From Dama dama (lineage: Eukaryota; Chordata; Mammalia; Artiodactyla; Cervidae): DNA of 64,000 nt. Shown here piece by piece: positions 1 through 12,330 of this stretch. The position numbers and the translations under genes are program-made. The notes under the pieces are model-generated. The model worked only from the letters and a program-made list of their open reading frames with translations, was not told the origin of the DNA and searched no databases. The stretch lies in the NCBI RefSeq assembly GCF_033118175.1, contig NC_083685.1:118490501-118554500 (forward strand), written 5' to 3'. Each line of letters begins with the position of its first letter. The stretch's first letter is position 1.

Positions 1-157
1 TTGAGGAGCAAGTCAGCAAGAGCCAGGTTAAGGCTATACACATAACCTTGAGAGAGCAGTCTGCCAACTTTTTGTCCATGACCCAAAATAAGAATACATT
101 TTATACCTCAATCTAGTATACAGCCCAAAACTAAAGTCTTCTAAGCACTACTCTTAG

Positions 158-480
158 TTTCCCTCATAGCTCAGTTGGTAAAGGATCCACCTGAAATGCA
201 GGAAACCCTGGTTCGATTCCTGGGTTGGGAAGATCCGCTGGACAAGGGATAGGCTACCCACTCCAGTATTCTTGGGCTTCCCTTGTGGCTCGGCTGGTAA
301 AGAATCCACCTGCAATGTGGGAGACCTGGGTTCGTTCCCCGAGTTGGGAAGATACCCTGGAGAAGGGAACAGCTACCCACTCCGGTATTCTGGCCTAGAG
401 AATTCCACAGACTGTACAGTCCATGGGGTCCCAAAGAGTCAGACACGACTGAGCGACTTTCACTTTCTTTCACTTTCACT
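158..480 (+). mobile_element. Bov-tA SINE, dimeric form
   Basis: Two tRNA-Glu-like heads follow one another, at 158-274 and from 275. Each has an A-box (tagctcagttgg; ctcggctggt) and a B-box-like ggttcg. Only the second unit carries the BovB-derived tail, ending in cgactgagcgact and a cactttc-rich end. This family is a ruminant SINE made of a tRNA-derived head joined to a BovB-like body, and it is presumed to be mobilised by BovB. It does not code for protein. Confidence 0.9.
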
Positions 481-676
481 TAGACTAATATCTTCTCTTC
501 CATCCCATTTCAATACCTTCTATTCCATTCTTTTTCTGCTTTTAAAACATGCGGCATGCAGCCCACAATCTGAAAAACACTTCTCAGGAGTTTCCTGACA
601 CCCTCTGGTGAGGCCTCTGCACTCACTGAGGAGGGCACTGGCTCCTTCCCTGGCTGGATCCTGCCTGCCTCACCGG

Positions 677-890
677 GGCTGCCGTGGTGGCTCAGTGGTA
701 AGGAATCCACCTGCCAAGACAGGAGATGCAGGAGATGCGGGTTCGATCCCTAGGTCAGGAAGATCTCCTGGAGGAGGAAACGGCAACCCGCTCCAGTATT
801 CTTGCCTGGGAAGTCCCATGGAGAGAGGACCTGGCGGCCTACAGTCCACGGTCACAAAGACTCGGACACAACTGAGCACAGCACGGCACG
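677..890 (+). mobile_element. Bov-tA SINE
   Basis: The full layout is present: a ctgccgtggtggctcagtgg head, a gggttcgatccc B-box, ctccagtattcttgcctgg in the body, and an acacaactgagc tail. A short duplication (ggagatgcaggagatgcg) lies inside the head. Confidence 0.9.
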
Positions 891-985
891 CTGTCCAGAG
901 TGGCCAAGATACAGAGTTTGAGATGCTGCCTTGAAGCTATCCATCCTAAAACTGGAAGTGCAGCAAAATCACATGGTACACTGCT

Positions 986-2582
986 AAAGAATGCACAGGA
1001 GAACTATACAAGAAGATCGTAAAGACCCAGATAACCACAATGGTGTGATCACTCACCTAGAGCCAGACATCCTGGAGTGCAAAATCAAGTGGGCCTTAGG
1101 AAGCATGACTACAAATGAATCTAGTGGAGGTGATGGAATTCCAGTTGAGCTGTTTCAAATCCTGAAAGATGATGCTGTGAAAGTGCTGCACTCAATATGC
1201 CAGCAAATTCGGAAAACTCAGCAGTAGCCACAGTACTGGAAAAGGTCGGTTTTCATTCCAATTCCAAAGAGGGGCAATGCCAAAGAATATTCAAACTACT
1301 GCACAATTTCACTCATTTCACACGCTAGCAAAGTAATGCTCAAAATTCTCCAAGCTAGGTTTCCGTAGTACGTGAACTGAGAGATAACTTCCAGATATTC
1401 AAGCTGGATTGAGACAAGGCAGACGAACCAGAGATCAAATTGCCAACATCCGCTGGATCATCGAGAAAGCAAGAGAATTCCAGAAAAAGATCTACTTCTG
1501 CTTCATTGACTACACTAAAGCCTTTGACTGTGTGGATCACAACAAACCGTGGAAAATTCTTAAAGAGATGGGAATACCAGACCACCTTATCTGCCTCCTG
1601 AGAAATCTGTATGCAGGTCAAGAAGCAACAGTTAGAACCAGACCTGGAACAACAGACTGGTTCCAAACTGGGATAAGAGTACGTCAAGGCTGTATATTGT
1701 CACCCTGCTTATTTAACTTCTATGCAGAGTACATCATGTGAAATGCTAGGCTGGATGAAGCACAAGCTGGAATCAAGACTGCTGGGAGAAATACCAATAA
1801 CCTCAGATATGTAGATGACACCACCCTTATGGCAGAAAGCAAAGAGGAACTAAAGAGCTTCTTGATGAAAGTGAAAGAGGAGAGTGAAAAAGCTGGCTTA
1901 AAACTAAAATTTCAAAAAACAAAGATCATGGCATCCAGTCCCATCACTTCATGGCAAATAGATGGGGAAACAATGGAAATAGTAACAGACTTTATTTTCT
2001 TGGGCTCCAAAATCACTGCAGATGGTGACTGCAGCAGCCACAAAATTAAAAGACACTTGCTCCTTGGAAGAAAAGCTATGACAAACCTAGACAGCATATT
2101 AAAAAGCAGAGATATTACTTTACCAACAAAGTCTGTATAGTCAAAGCTATGGATTTTACAGTAGTCATGTACAGATGTGAGAGTTGGATCATACAGAAAG
2201 CTGAGCACCAAAGAATTGATGCTTTTGAGCTGTGGTGTTGGAGAAGACTCTTCAGAGTCCCTTGAACTGCAAGGAGATCCAACCAGTCAATCCTAAAGGA
2301 AATCAGTCCTGAATATTAATCGGAAGGACGGATGCTAAAGTTCCAATATTTTGGCCGCCTGATGAGAACTGACTCATTGGAAAAGACCCTGATGCTGGGA
2401 AAAACTGAAGGCAGAAGGGGATGACAGAGGATGAGATGGTTAGATGGCATCACCGACTCAACAGACATGAGTTTGAGCAAGCTCTGGGAGTTGGTGATGG
2501 ACAGGGAAGCCTGGTGTGCTGCCAGCCATGGGGTCACAAAGAGTCGCACAGGACTGGGTGAATGAATTGAACTGAACTGAAA
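986..2582 (+). mobile_element. BovB (RTE-type LINE), 5'-truncated, reverse-transcriptase region and 3' end
   Basis: This is the 3' part of a BovB element. It begins in the linker before the reverse transcriptase and runs to the usual 3' end (gaattgaactgaactga). Reverse-transcriptase motifs are readable in pieces: an FIDY..AFD block near 1504-1540, a QGCILSPCLFN block near 1685-1720, and the catalytic YxDD at 1808-1819. The YxDD reads YVDD where the family normally has YADD. Several stops and frameshifts split the frame (for example tga at 1741), so it is inactive. The product would have been a cytoplasmic and nuclear endonuclease/reverse transcriptase copying its own RNA into DNA. Confidence 0.93.
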
Positions 2583-3329
2583 CTGTTAGAAGTAGAGTAG
2601 CAAAATGCAACTCAAATTTACAGACCCCAGGTGAAGCTTGGTAATCTGTATTTTTAACCTTTCTCCCCCAGATAATTCCCATGTGCAGTCAAGTTTGAAA
2701 ATTAGGGCTTTACTGAAATTGGATATTCTACCTACCAAGCAAAAAGTAAAGCTTCTGTGGAAACTCAAGGCAAGAAAGCTAAGAGGCTGCCTCAAGGCAT
2801 GATTAGAAGAGGACTGGTGTGAAAGGAAACTGAAGCCTAATCAAAGACATTAATAAGATGACAAAGAGAAAATGCTAAGGATGGAAAGTGGTCTGCATGG
2901 GGGCTGGGGGGGGCGGGGACCAAAGACCAAGAGTTTGTCAATGTATTTCCAACACAGAGTTTCTTGACTGAACAACAAGGATTCTGGCCCATGTGACAGA
3001 TTATTACCTTAACAGAAGAATTATGTTTTTATGTACACTATTTAAATAACCTGGCAGTTGCTGAGGTAATACTTTCTACTCCTTTGAATTCCATAATAGA
3101 GGTTTACTTAATAGGGTCTATGGGGACACCCTCTTCTCTGAGTTCTTTGGAAGAACTGGTCAATAATATTAAGTGTTAACTGTTGCTTGAGGTCCTTTTC
3201 TACACGCCTGGAGTTTTTTAAATATATACTGTTGGCACAATCTGTATTTGTTAATTTCCCATTGTTTTCATTTAAAAACTTCTCTATACATTTTAAGTAG
3301 ATATTGCCTTCATTTGCTGAAGCTGCAAG
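2583..3329. other. Unclassified BPTF intron 1 sequence
   Basis: I recognise no gene or repeat here apart from a G-rich run at about 2898-2918. Short ORFs in this stretch have no recognisable protein features. Confidence 0.5.
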
Positions 3330-3556
3330 CAATTCTAGACCTTTTTCAAGGCCCTGATCAGATGTTACCTTTCTGTCTTCTCCTGGGCCTCCAGGCCCCG
3401 TGCTTCTCTGACACTTTGTACAGCTCTCTGTTATAGCGTGAGCACGTTTATACTACAGGCAATTATGGGTCCTCAGCTCATGTGTTAACTTCTTGAGAGC
3501 ACAGATCATGTTTTATTTTAATAACTAAAATTTAAAAAGTGTTCAACAAATGATAC
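3330..3556 (+). mobile_element. L2 LINE, 3' end fragment
   Basis: The order of landmarks matches the L2 3' end: ttcaaggccctgatcagatg, then a tctccttgggcct-like block, then cttcttgagagcacagatcatg and a terminal gttcaacaaatg. It is old and diverged. Confidence 0.65.
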
Positions 3557-3951
3557 CCAGAAGCAAAACTACCTACAAGGGGCAGAGATCCAGGGTGCAG
3601 TCAGGTCAAGATTAAAATCCAGATGCCACTGCAGATTTTTCAGTTTGGTTTACACGTTTTTATTGTATTATACTAAGAAGGATATTTACAATATTTTCAG
3701 ACTTTTAGACCCCATAACACTCTATATATGTGTGTTTCTATGAAAAAAAAAAATGTTAGTATTGTCCCCCTATTTCTAACTGCTATCTGACGGAAGAAAG
3801 ATGTACACTCAGTATTGGTATACGGAGTGAGTGAAGTTTGTTTCCAACAGAAGTTAATATTCAGTATCTAATCAAGTCTCATTCTTTAATCTAATGTTAC
3901 ACATAAACCATGAATGACATAACAAAATAAATCATCTGTAATATGCTTACT

Positions 3952-4160
3952 GGGCTTCCCAGGTGGCTCAGTGGTAAAGAAGTCCCCTGCCAATACAGGA
4001 GACTGGGGTTCAGTCCCTGGGTCAGGAAAATTCCCTGGAGAAGGAAACTGCAACTCAGTTCAGTATTCTTGCCTGGAAAATCCCATGGACAGAGGAGCCT
4101 GGTGGGCTACAGTCCATGAGGTCACAAAGAGTCAGACACGACTTAGCAACTGAACAACAA
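3952..4160 (+). mobile_element. Bov-tA SINE
   Basis: The head gggcttcccaggtggctcag, body cagtattcttgcctgg and tail cagacacgacttagcaactg are all present in order. Confidence 0.92.
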
Positions 4161-4187
4161 TATATTTACTAGTCATCTTTTTAAAAT

Positions 4188-4400
4188 CAGGCTCCCCTGG
4201 TGGCCCAGGCAGTAAAGAATCTTGCCTGCAATGCAGGAGACCCAGGTCCAATCTCTGAGTCGGTAAGATCCCCTGGAGAAGATAATGGCTAACCACTCCA
4301 GTGTTCTTGCCTAGAGAATTCCATCAACAGAGGAGCTTGGCGGGTTACTGTCCATGGGGCTGCAAAGAGTCAGACGCCACTGAGCAACTAACACACACTT
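4188..4400 (+). mobile_element. Bov-tA SINE
   Basis: A second full copy in the same orientation, 28 bp after the previous one. It starts at ggctcccctggtggcccagg and ends at ctgagcaactaacacac with a T-run just after it. Confidence 0.9.
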
Positions 4401-4569
4401 TTTTTTTTTAATTATGAAACTAATTTGTCCAAACAAGGATATCTCCCTTTGATCTGGAATAGTGCCCCTATCTAGCTTTAAGATTATTACTCACAAGTTT
4501 GTGCTCTTCCAGGGAATCTCCTTTGTCTCCATTCTCTATCCTTCCATTTCAGTAATAACAGGAAAAATA

Positions 4570-4812
4570 GCAGCTAGCTTTCACAAGGGCTTCCTATACA
4601 CCAGAGAGAGGAATTGTGCTAATAAACACATTTAAATACATTATCTCCACATCAACTCCATGAACTAGGTATTATTATTATCTCCTTTTAAAGATGCATA
4701 TAGAAAGGCTGAATGACTGGTCCAAGGTAACATAGTCAGTGCCACTAAGAGTTACAGTAAAGGAGAAGTCCACCTGTCTCTTAAGCTTATGCTCTTTACT
4801 GCATTAGACTTT
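4570..4812 (+). mobile_element. MIR SINE
   Basis: The MIR core order is visible: tattattattatctcctttt, then ctgaatgactggtccaaggt, then a gtcacac-like block, then gcttatgctctttactgca. It is an ancient mammal-wide SINE. Confidence 0.75.
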
Positions 4813-4841
4813 TTCCCCTATTGTTAAAAAAACCACTTGAG

Positions 4842-5006
4842 GGACTTCCCTGCTGGCCCAGGGGTTAAAACTCTGAGCTCCCAATGCAGGGGGCCCAGGT
4901 TCAATCCCTGGTCAGGGAACTAGATCCCACGTGCTGCAACTAAGACCTGGTGCAGTCAAATAAACGAATAAATAAAAAAAAAAATCATCCAAAAAAAAAA
5001 AAAAAA
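4842..5006 (+). mobile_element. CHR-2-type tRNA SINE with target-site duplication
   Basis: This is a cetartiodactyl tRNA-Glu SINE: gggacttccctgctggccca head, cccaggttcaatccctgg B-box and gggaactagatcccac body, ending in A-rich sequence. The repeat aaccacttgag occurs at 4831-4841 and again at 5011-5021, each preceded by A residues, and marks the insertion target. Confidence 0.9.
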
Positions 5007-5139
5007 AAAAAACCACTTGAGTCAACCTCTCAGGTAAAAGGCATTTGAGAAATAACAAGAGTCCTTTGTGCAGGTGGCAGAAATAGCAGCTAAAGGAGAT
5101 CAATCAGAGTTAGAAAGTTTGAACACCTAAGGCAAAAAT

Positions 5140-5262
5140 TTTAGCAAGTGGCATCATTTCAAGTGCTTAATAGCCATGTATGGTTAGTGGCTTACCAGGC
5201 TGGACAGTATAAATACAGAACATTTCCATCACTCCAGAAAGTTCTTTGGAGAACCCTGGTCT
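5140..5262. mobile_element. Possible old hAT-type MITE fragment
   Basis: The string cttaatagccatgtatggttagtggc...ggacagtataaatacagaacatttccatca resembles a mammal-wide non-autonomous DNA transposon. Part of the same block recurs at about 17303-17341. The family assignment is from memory and weak. Confidence 0.45.
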
Positions 5263-5519
5263 AGAAATATATCTAGGGACTACTCCACAACCTTACCCCA
5301 TTGGGTTAACAACACAAGGCTAAAACACATTTCAGTAGTCTCTCTCTTTAAAACAATCGCAAAATACTAAAAGCATTCTCTGTGAAATTCCAGCAAAATA
5401 AGGAGTCTATCAAAACTGAAATAAAGATGCAAGCCTCAGATAAAGAAATCCATATAAATATATACATATACATATAGATTTGAGAACTGATAAGAGTACA
5501 TGATATGCATTCTAAAGAA

Positions 5520-6200
5520 GCACCCCCAAAATTGGAAATAACCTAAATGTTCATCAGGAGGAAATGGATAAATATAACAGAATACTACATTGTATTTAAA
5601 AACAGATGAACTAGGTGTATCAACACGAATAACGAATACTTTTTAAAAAGTAAAACAAGCAAGTTAATCAAACACCCAAAGACCATCTATGTAAAAATTT
5701 TAAATATAAAACAATAACGGCATATAAACATATGTAAGTGAAAGTGAAAGTTGCTCAGTTGTGTCTGACTGTTTGCAACCCCATGGACTGTAGACTGAGA
5801 ATTCCCTGTCCATGGAATTCTCCCGGCAAGAATACTGGAGTTCCTGCCCCAGGGGATCTTCCCAACCCAGGGATCAAACCCAGGTCTCCCGCATTGAAGG
5901 CAGACTCTTTACCGTCTGAGTCACCAGGGAAGTCCATAAACATATACAGGACGAGTATAAAAACATGGATGGGAATGATACACACCAACTTCAGGAGAAT
6001 AAATACCTCTGGAGGGGCAAGGAAGGGAAAAGGAGAGAGAATGTTAACTTAACCTCTAACATTCTCTTAAAATAGAACTGGAACAAATATGGAGAAAATG
6101 TCAGTATTTACTAAATCTGGCTAGGGTGTTAAAGAGTGTACATTACCTTATTTTTCAAACTTTTTGAATGTTTGAAATATTTTCTAATTATTTTAAGAGG
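5520..6200 (+). mobile_element. Old L1 3' fragment, split by a Bov-tA
   Basis: Typical L1 3' wording (ttggaaataacctaaatgttcatcaggag...aatggataaatataacagaatactacattg) resumes after the SINE at 5935 and runs to an A/T-rich end. It is highly diverged. Confidence 0.6.
5736..5934 (-). mobile_element. Bov-tA SINE
   Basis: Reverse orientation: the gtgaaagtgaaag tail is on the left and gtcaccagggaagtcc (the head) on the right. A cataaacatat-like repeat at 5722-5735 and 5935-5945 is the probable target duplication inside the older L1. Confidence 0.9.
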
Positions 6201-6243
6201 AAAGTTTCTTATATTTGAAAAGCTTATTTCCATAGTATGCCTA

Positions 6244-6443
6244 GTTGTTCACTCGTGTCCAACTCTTCGCAACCCCATGGATTGTAGCCCGCCAGGCTCC
6301 TCTGTCTATGGGATTCACCAGACAAGAATACTGGAGTGGGCAGCCATTCTCTTCTCCAGGGGATCTTACCCACCCAGGGATCAAACCCAGGTCTCTTGCA
6401 TTGGGGGCGGATTATTTACCATCTGAGCCACCAAGGAAGCCCC
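6244..6443 (-). mobile_element. Bov-tA SINE
   Basis: Reads as the reverse complement of the family from gttcactcgtgtccaactctt to gagccaccaaggaagcccc. Confidence 0.9.
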
Positions 6444-6460
6444 TGAAAATTAGCACTACT

Positions 6461-6560
6461 ATGCGCTCAGTTGGGTCCGACTCTTTGCAACCCCACTGAC
6501 TGCAGCCCACCAGGTTCCTCTGCACATGGAATTTTCCAGGCAAGAATACTGGAGTGGGAC
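6461..6560 (-). mobile_element. Bov-A monomer, truncated
   Basis: Only the BovB-derived body is present (gctcagttgggtccgactctttgc to gaatactggagtggga); no tRNA head follows. Confidence 0.85.
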
Positions 6561-6979
6561 TTACCACTGAACTCAATGGTGGTTCAACCATTTCTGAATA
6601 TGCTACTTTCTTCATAGCCAAGAAATTTTTCACTACAGTAGAAAAGGTGAAATTCTGGCTTCAACAAAAGTTGAAGAATTCATTTACTAATTTCTTTTAG
6701 CCTTTGAAAAATAAAAATTTTTCATATTATACCTCTTTAGTTTCTTCTCCAAATAAAACATTTCTAGAACAGTTCCAAAAAATTTTAAGTAACATAACCA
6801 AAGAATCTTGCTTCTTAAATATCTGGAACAAGAACTATTATGATATAAAAATCTCTTTAAAAAAAAAAAAAACTCTTTAAGTTTTCACAATGAATTAAAA
6901 AAGAATCCATCAGTCCACAGTAACACTCAAAAGAAAGGGAGGAAGGGAGAGCTCTTCAAATGCTGACTGATATCTGAAA

Positions 6980-7920
6980 GAATGAAAAATCAGAAAAAAA
7001 CCATTATGCAATCACAAGCATAATAACCGATTCAGGCAAGGTCTGAATGAATGCTAAAACCACTGGCTGAAAGCCTGATGGGCAATGGGATATTCTCACA
7101 ATATCACCTCATAAATTACCTGTTCCTTTCAAAGGGGAAAAGGGAATCTTTAAAAGGCAGACTCAACGTTTACAAAGTGATCAAACTTATTGTCAATAAT
7201 GGGACAAACTGATGACATACCTCCTGCTGAGATGCGCAAAGGAAGACACAACATCACTTACACAGAATTCCCACCAAAAACATCTAAACTGAATCTATAG
7301 AAAACCATCAGATAAACCCAAACAGTGAGACACTCTGAAGACAACTGGCCTAAACAATTAAGAAATATCACTGTTGGGGATTCCCCGGTGACCCAGTGGT
7401 TAGGACTCCACGATTTCACTGCTGAGGGGCTGGGTTTGATTCCTGGTCAAGGAACTAAGATCCTACAAGCCGCACAATGTGGCAAAAAAAACAAAAAGTC
7501 ATTATCACAAAAGAACCCGTCCCTCTCCAAAAGTGACAGGACAGCTCTAGATTAAAGGAACAAAAGAGATATCAGCCAAAAACAACACATGACCCTTGAC
7601 TGAATCCTGGATAAACAGAAAGACAAAACAGCAATAAAGGGCAATTGGGAAATTTTGAAATGGAATATTATATCTATGCTAAATTAAATGAATTGAGTAT
7701 GCTGCAGAATTTAGAAGTGAAATGTCATGATGCCTGCAATTTACTGTCAAACAGTTCAGCAAAAAGAAAAATTTAAAAGACTGAGAAAATAAATACAGCA
7801 AAAATGTTTTTTAAAAAATTGGTGAATTCAAGAGAAAGGTATACTGGGTGTTCACTGTACTATTCTTTCAGCTTTTCTTCATATTTGAAATTATGTAGTG
7901 TTTAGAAAATATGTTTCTTA
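6980..7920 (+). mobile_element. Old L1-type 3' region, split by CHR-2
   Basis: Diverged sequence around the 7375-7492 SINE reads like an ancient LINE 3' untranslated region. It includes gggatattctcacaatatcacctcataaa and ends with a tactgggtgttcactgtactattctttcagc block. The subfamily is not assigned. Confidence 0.45.
7375..7492 (+). mobile_element. CHR-2-type tRNA SINE
   Basis: ggggattccccggtgacccagtggttagg head, tgattcctggtcaaggaactaag body, and a gtggcaaaaaaaac A-rich tail. Confidence 0.87.
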
Positions 7921-8059
7921 CTTTTAATTGCTTCAATTATTTGTTTTCATTTTTTCAATATATAAGCTAAGAGGAAGTATCATGTTATAGTCTAAATATA
8001 GACTAAGATTAAATAAGATTATTAAATTAACTGCAAACTCAAGAACATCAACTAATAGT

Positions 8060-8985
8060 TAACATATCACCTGTTTCACCCAGCCTCTCTCTGAAAACAT
8101 CTGACATATTTGGCCACAACACCCTTCTAAACTTCCTCTGCCAAACGACTCCTTTTCCCTGACCGGTATTCCTCTGCCAAACATCTCTCTTACATACCAA
8201 ATTCCCCAAAGTTTAGTCCTCAGCAGATTCTCCTGCTTTTCCTTAATTATCAGTGGACTCAATTACCACCCAAATATCAATGACTTCTAAATGCATTTCT
8301 CTACCCAGACCTCTCTTCCTAACCCCAGAGACATTATTTCCAACCAACCACCTACTAGCTATTTTCAACAGGATGCCCCAGGTAGGAAATGAAAACAAAA
8401 AGGGTTCATAAAAGTTTAATTCAAAGCAAAATTTTAAAATCCCTAAATTAAACAAACATTTTGTAATGATAAAGGATGCAGTCTACAATGAAGATATAGA
8501 AGTTATGAACAACTTAATAAAAAGCAAATATGACTGGGCTGCGTCATTCCGCAAGTTTCAGCCTTTCAGTGAGTCCCCACCAAACTCCTTCCTGAGACCC
8601 ACAAGGCCCTCCGTGAGGTGGGCCCTGCCGACCGCTCCAACCTCAACCGCTCTCCCTTCCTTTCTGCTTCAGTTAACACTGGCCTCCTGGACCTCGCAAA
8701 GCTTTCTGTCTCCCCACAGCTGTTCTCTCTGCCTAGAATATTCCCTCCCACTCTTTCAAGTGGCCAGCTCCTCATTCATTCAGATCTTTTCCCTCATAGT
8801 ATTTTATCACATTTTCAACTCTTAAGAATTTCATTCAATTAACATATGCCTCCACTAGACTGCAACTTCCACAGTGGCCAGGACAATTTTTGTTTGACTT
8901 GTCAGGCCTAGTACTCAGAACAGTGCTTGGCCCGTGGTAGATTCCTGAGTTAGTTGCTGCATGAATTAATAAACCAAATAAACTG
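8060..8985 (+). mobile_element. L2 LINE, diverged, with an interior insertion
   Basis: Two L2 parts read in order. 8060-8390 is a pyrimidine-rich block including aatgacttctaaatgcatttctctacccag. 8570-8985 includes aaggccctccgtgaggtggg and the L2 3' end (gactgcaacttccacagtggccaggacaatttttg...cagtgcttggc). The A/T-rich interior at about 8400-8530 does not fit L2 and may be a separate L1 scrap. Confidence 0.65.
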
Positions 8986-9218
8986 GCATCAAACAATCAA
9001 ACAACATAAAGCACAACTATAAAAACTCCAAGGAGAACCGGACAGAAACAGAGTAGCAGCAAGAGCCCTTAAAACACTTTTTTTTAAAACCTTAAGGGAT
9101 CTAGGAGACTAAAAAGTAAACACAGGTCATAAATTCAAGTGTCCACAAAGAGGAAGTATAACAGTGAAGAGCACAGTCAGAGGCAATCTACAGGACCCAA
9201 CCAGAACTAACCTAATCA

Positions 9219-10045
9219 AAAAAAGATGGGAACTATGACCCAGCAATCCCACTATTGGACATATACCTGAGAAAACCATAACTGAAAAAGACACATGCAC
9301 CCAATGTTCATAGCAGCACTATTTACAATAGCTAGGACATGGAAGCAACCTAGATGTGCATCAACAGATGAATGGATAGAGATGTGATACATATATACAA
9401 TGGAATACTACTCGGTCAAAAAAAAGAATGAATAATCTGAGTCAGTTCAAGTGAGGTGGATGAATGTAGAGACTGTTATACAGAGTAACAGATTTCCCTG
9501 GTGGCTCAGATGGTAAAGCATCTGCCAACAATGCGGGAGACCCAGGTTCAATCCCCGGGTTGGGAATGATCTCCTGGAGCAGGAAACGGCACCCCACTCC
9601 AGTATTCTTGCCTGGAAAATCCCATGGACAGAGGAGCCTGGTGGGCTATAGTCCAAGGGGTCGCAAAGAGTCGGACACGACTGAGCGACTTCACTTCACT
9701 TACACAGAGTGAAATATAGTATATTAACACATATATATGGAACCTAGAAAAATGGTATTGATGAACCTAATTGCAGGGAAGGAACAGAGATGCAGATAGA
9801 GTGAATGCACTTCTGGACACAGTGAGGGAAGAGAAGAGCGGGATGAAAGGAGAAGGCAGTATATATACACTACCTGGACAACACAGGGAGCCCAGCCTGG
9901 TGCGCTGTGACAACCAGAGGCGTGGGGCGGGGGAAGGGACGGAGGCGACATATGTATAATTATGGCCGATCTGTGTTGCTGTACGGCAGAAACCAACACA
10001 TTTAAAGCAATTTTCTTCCAATTAAAAATTTTTTAAAAAAAGAAA
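9219..10045 (+). mobile_element. L1 3' end, split by a Bov-tA
   Basis: A good match to the end of L1 ORF2 and its 3' untranslated region: tgacccagcaatcccactattgg, gcagcactatttacaatagc, caacagatgaatggatagag, and, after the SINE, taacacatatatatggaacc, continuing to an A-rich end. It is moderately young, of the ruminant L1 lineage. Confidence 0.88.
9488..9702 (+). mobile_element. Bov-tA SINE nested in L1
   Basis: Full length, from atttccctggtggctcagatgg to tgagcgacttcacttcac. The flanks tacagagtaac and acacagagtgaa resemble each other and interrupt one continuous L1 sentence, so this insertion is later than the L1. Confidence 0.93.
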
Positions 10046-10457
10046 AGGTGGGACCGAGTATAATAAATAAAATTGGTGATGATAAAGGAGAACTTGCCAC
10101 AGGTACAGAAGCTATTAAAATAATGCTAATAAAGTCTAAACCCTGAGTGCAAGGACAACTGTCAAAGAATTACTGAACACCAAAACTAAATCAAAAATAG
10201 GAAAAAAAAAAAACCAGAAAACAAACCAATAATGACAGGAGAAACTGAGGAAGATGTCAGCGAGCTCTTATCCGTAGAACAGCCCAGATATTTCAGAGGG
10301 CAGAAAAAGAAGATTTTAAAACTCCTTTTTAAAAAACCAGGATAACAGTGACACCAAAACCTAACAAAGAGAAGCACCCTCCCTTCCACAAAAGAAACGA
10401 TGGGCCAATCACAGTTACTAAACTAAAATTTAAAATACATTTTAAAAAGAGCAAATA

Positions 10458-10770
10458 AGGTCTTCCCTGGTGGTCTAGTGGTTAAGAATCCACCTCATGA
10501 TGCAGGGGACACTGGTTCAATCCCTGGTCCAGGAGGATCCCACATGCCATGGAGCAACTAAGCCCCCTGGGCCACAACTACCGAGCCCACATGTCACAAG
10601 AAGACCCCACACCTCAGCCTGTGCTCTGCAACAAGAGAAGCCACCACAATGAGACGCCCACGCACTGCAACCAAGAGTAGCCCCCCACTCACTGCAACTA
10701 GAGAAAGCTCATGAGCATCAGCAAAGACCCAGTGCAGCTAAAAATGAAAACAAATACTTTTTAAAAACAG
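10458..10770 (+). mobile_element. CHR-1-type tRNA SINE
   Basis: The longer cetartiodactyl SINE: tcttccctggtggtctagtgg head, a repeated ggccacaact/gcaacaagagaagccacc body, gcaactagagaaagc, and an A-rich end. The body has an insertion or divergence around 10590-10610. Confidence 0.9.
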
Positions 10771-10779
10771 CAAACAAAA

Positions 10780-11030
10780 TCCAGAAGCATACTATGTTTA
10801 AGTATCTATGAAAAATTACAGAATAATACATACTTTTTAATCCAGCAATTCCCTTCCTAGGAATTCACCATATAACATACGCACATATATATTCATTTTG
10901 GTACTGTTTGCAACAGCCAGAAGCTGTAAATAATTTAAACATCCACCAATAAGGAACTGACTAAAATAAAAAGGCTATAATATTGTACTTCCGCACAAGG
11001 GAACACTACGCAGCTCACAAGAAGAATGTG
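10780..11030 (+). mobile_element. Old L1 3' fragment
   Basis: tttaatccagcaattcccttcctagg, gtttgcaacagccagaagctg and aacatccaccaataaggaactg are in L1 order. Diverged and short. Confidence 0.6.
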
Positions 11031-11574
11031 GCCCAAAGCCAAGTCAAGATGGCGTAAGCTTACTAGAGCTAACGGGTCCACCAAGCTGCAACTAAAACCT
11101 CTAGACAGAGTACAGAAGAAGCAACCACCAAAGGACTGGGGGCTGGGGGAGGGGAAAGCAAAAGCACAAGGACGGAGTATGAGAGTCGGAACTTAGAGGA
11201 AGCAACAACCAACAACAAGCAGAGGCTTGTTTCCCTATTTTTTCTTCTGGAATAGAATAAGCTCACAGTGGATCTGTGGCAAAAAGCAGGAACAGGAAAA
11301 ACGCAGAGAAACCCTGTCTTTCAGGCAGAAGACTGACGAAAGGGTCCCCTGGAGCTGAAGAGTATGAGGGAAATCCCAGTTTTGTTATTTTACTCCCCCC
11401 GCCCTTTCTGGGCCGTGCCTCAAGGGAGGCTCCAATTACAGAAACGACAAGGAAATCACAACTTTCTGACCAGTAGATCAAGCAAAGGGGGCCCCTGCAA
11501 GCCAGAGTATGGAAGGAATCCCAGAACATACAGTTGAGGGAAAATCTACAAATAGCAAGAGAAAACAACAATAT
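11031..11574. other. Unclassified intron sequence
   Basis: No gene or repeat recognised with certainty. It contains a caagatggcg string near 11046 and a stretch with open reading in two frames (about 11263-11571), but no protein family features. It may be the diverged upstream part of the neighbouring old LINE. Confidence 0.4.
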
Positions 11575-12330
11575 GCACGAGAGAACAATAATTCAAATAA
11601 CTGCAGAGGGTGGAATAATCTTTAAAGTGCTTACAGAAGTATCAACCCAGAATCCTATAACCTTCAAAAATACCCTTCAACAATTCAGGAAAAATTAAAA
11701 CATTTCAGATGAAGAAAAACTACAAGAACTTGATGCCTGAAATTCTGCTTTAAAACAAATGGTAAAAATAGTAAAACAAAGAGAAATAATACCAGAGTGA
11801 AAACTGAACTTTCAGGAACAAAGGAAGAGCAATAAATTAAAAAACAAACAAAAAAAGGTAGTTTCAACTCTTAAGCGCTTTAAAATACGTATAATGGTTG
11901 AGAGCAAAAAATTGTCACAACGTCTAGTGGGGCTTTCAATGTAAATAGAGTTTGATTCAGAAGGCTGACTGTACTGTGCCACTTTATATAAGGGACTTGA
12001 CATCTGGACATTTTGATTACCTGCAGGGGTCCTGGGAATCAGTCCCCCATAAATTAAAAAGAGACAACTGTAGACATATATGTGACAATTACAGCATTGG
12101 GGAAGGGCCTAGGATAAGTGAACCTTTATGGTTGTGACACTTTAAAATTTTACCTAAAGGGATAAAAAACTAAGTAGGTAAGTATTTTGTAATTCCTAGA
12201 GGAACCACTAAAAAAGTAGCACAAATATAACCAAAAGGCTAATAAATTAAAACAGGACAATATTCAACTAATGCAAAAAGCAGGCAGGAAAGAGAGGAAA
12301 CAGAAGAACCAAAAGAAAAATAAAAAAGGT
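11575..12330 (+). mobile_element. Old L1-type (L1M or HAL1-like) fragment
   Basis: gtatcaacccagaatcctataacc, cattttcagatgaag-like wording and caaatggtaaaaatag...ataccagagtgaaaactgaac read as a diverged L1-derived block. The end merges into A-rich DNA before the CHR-2. Confidence 0.55.
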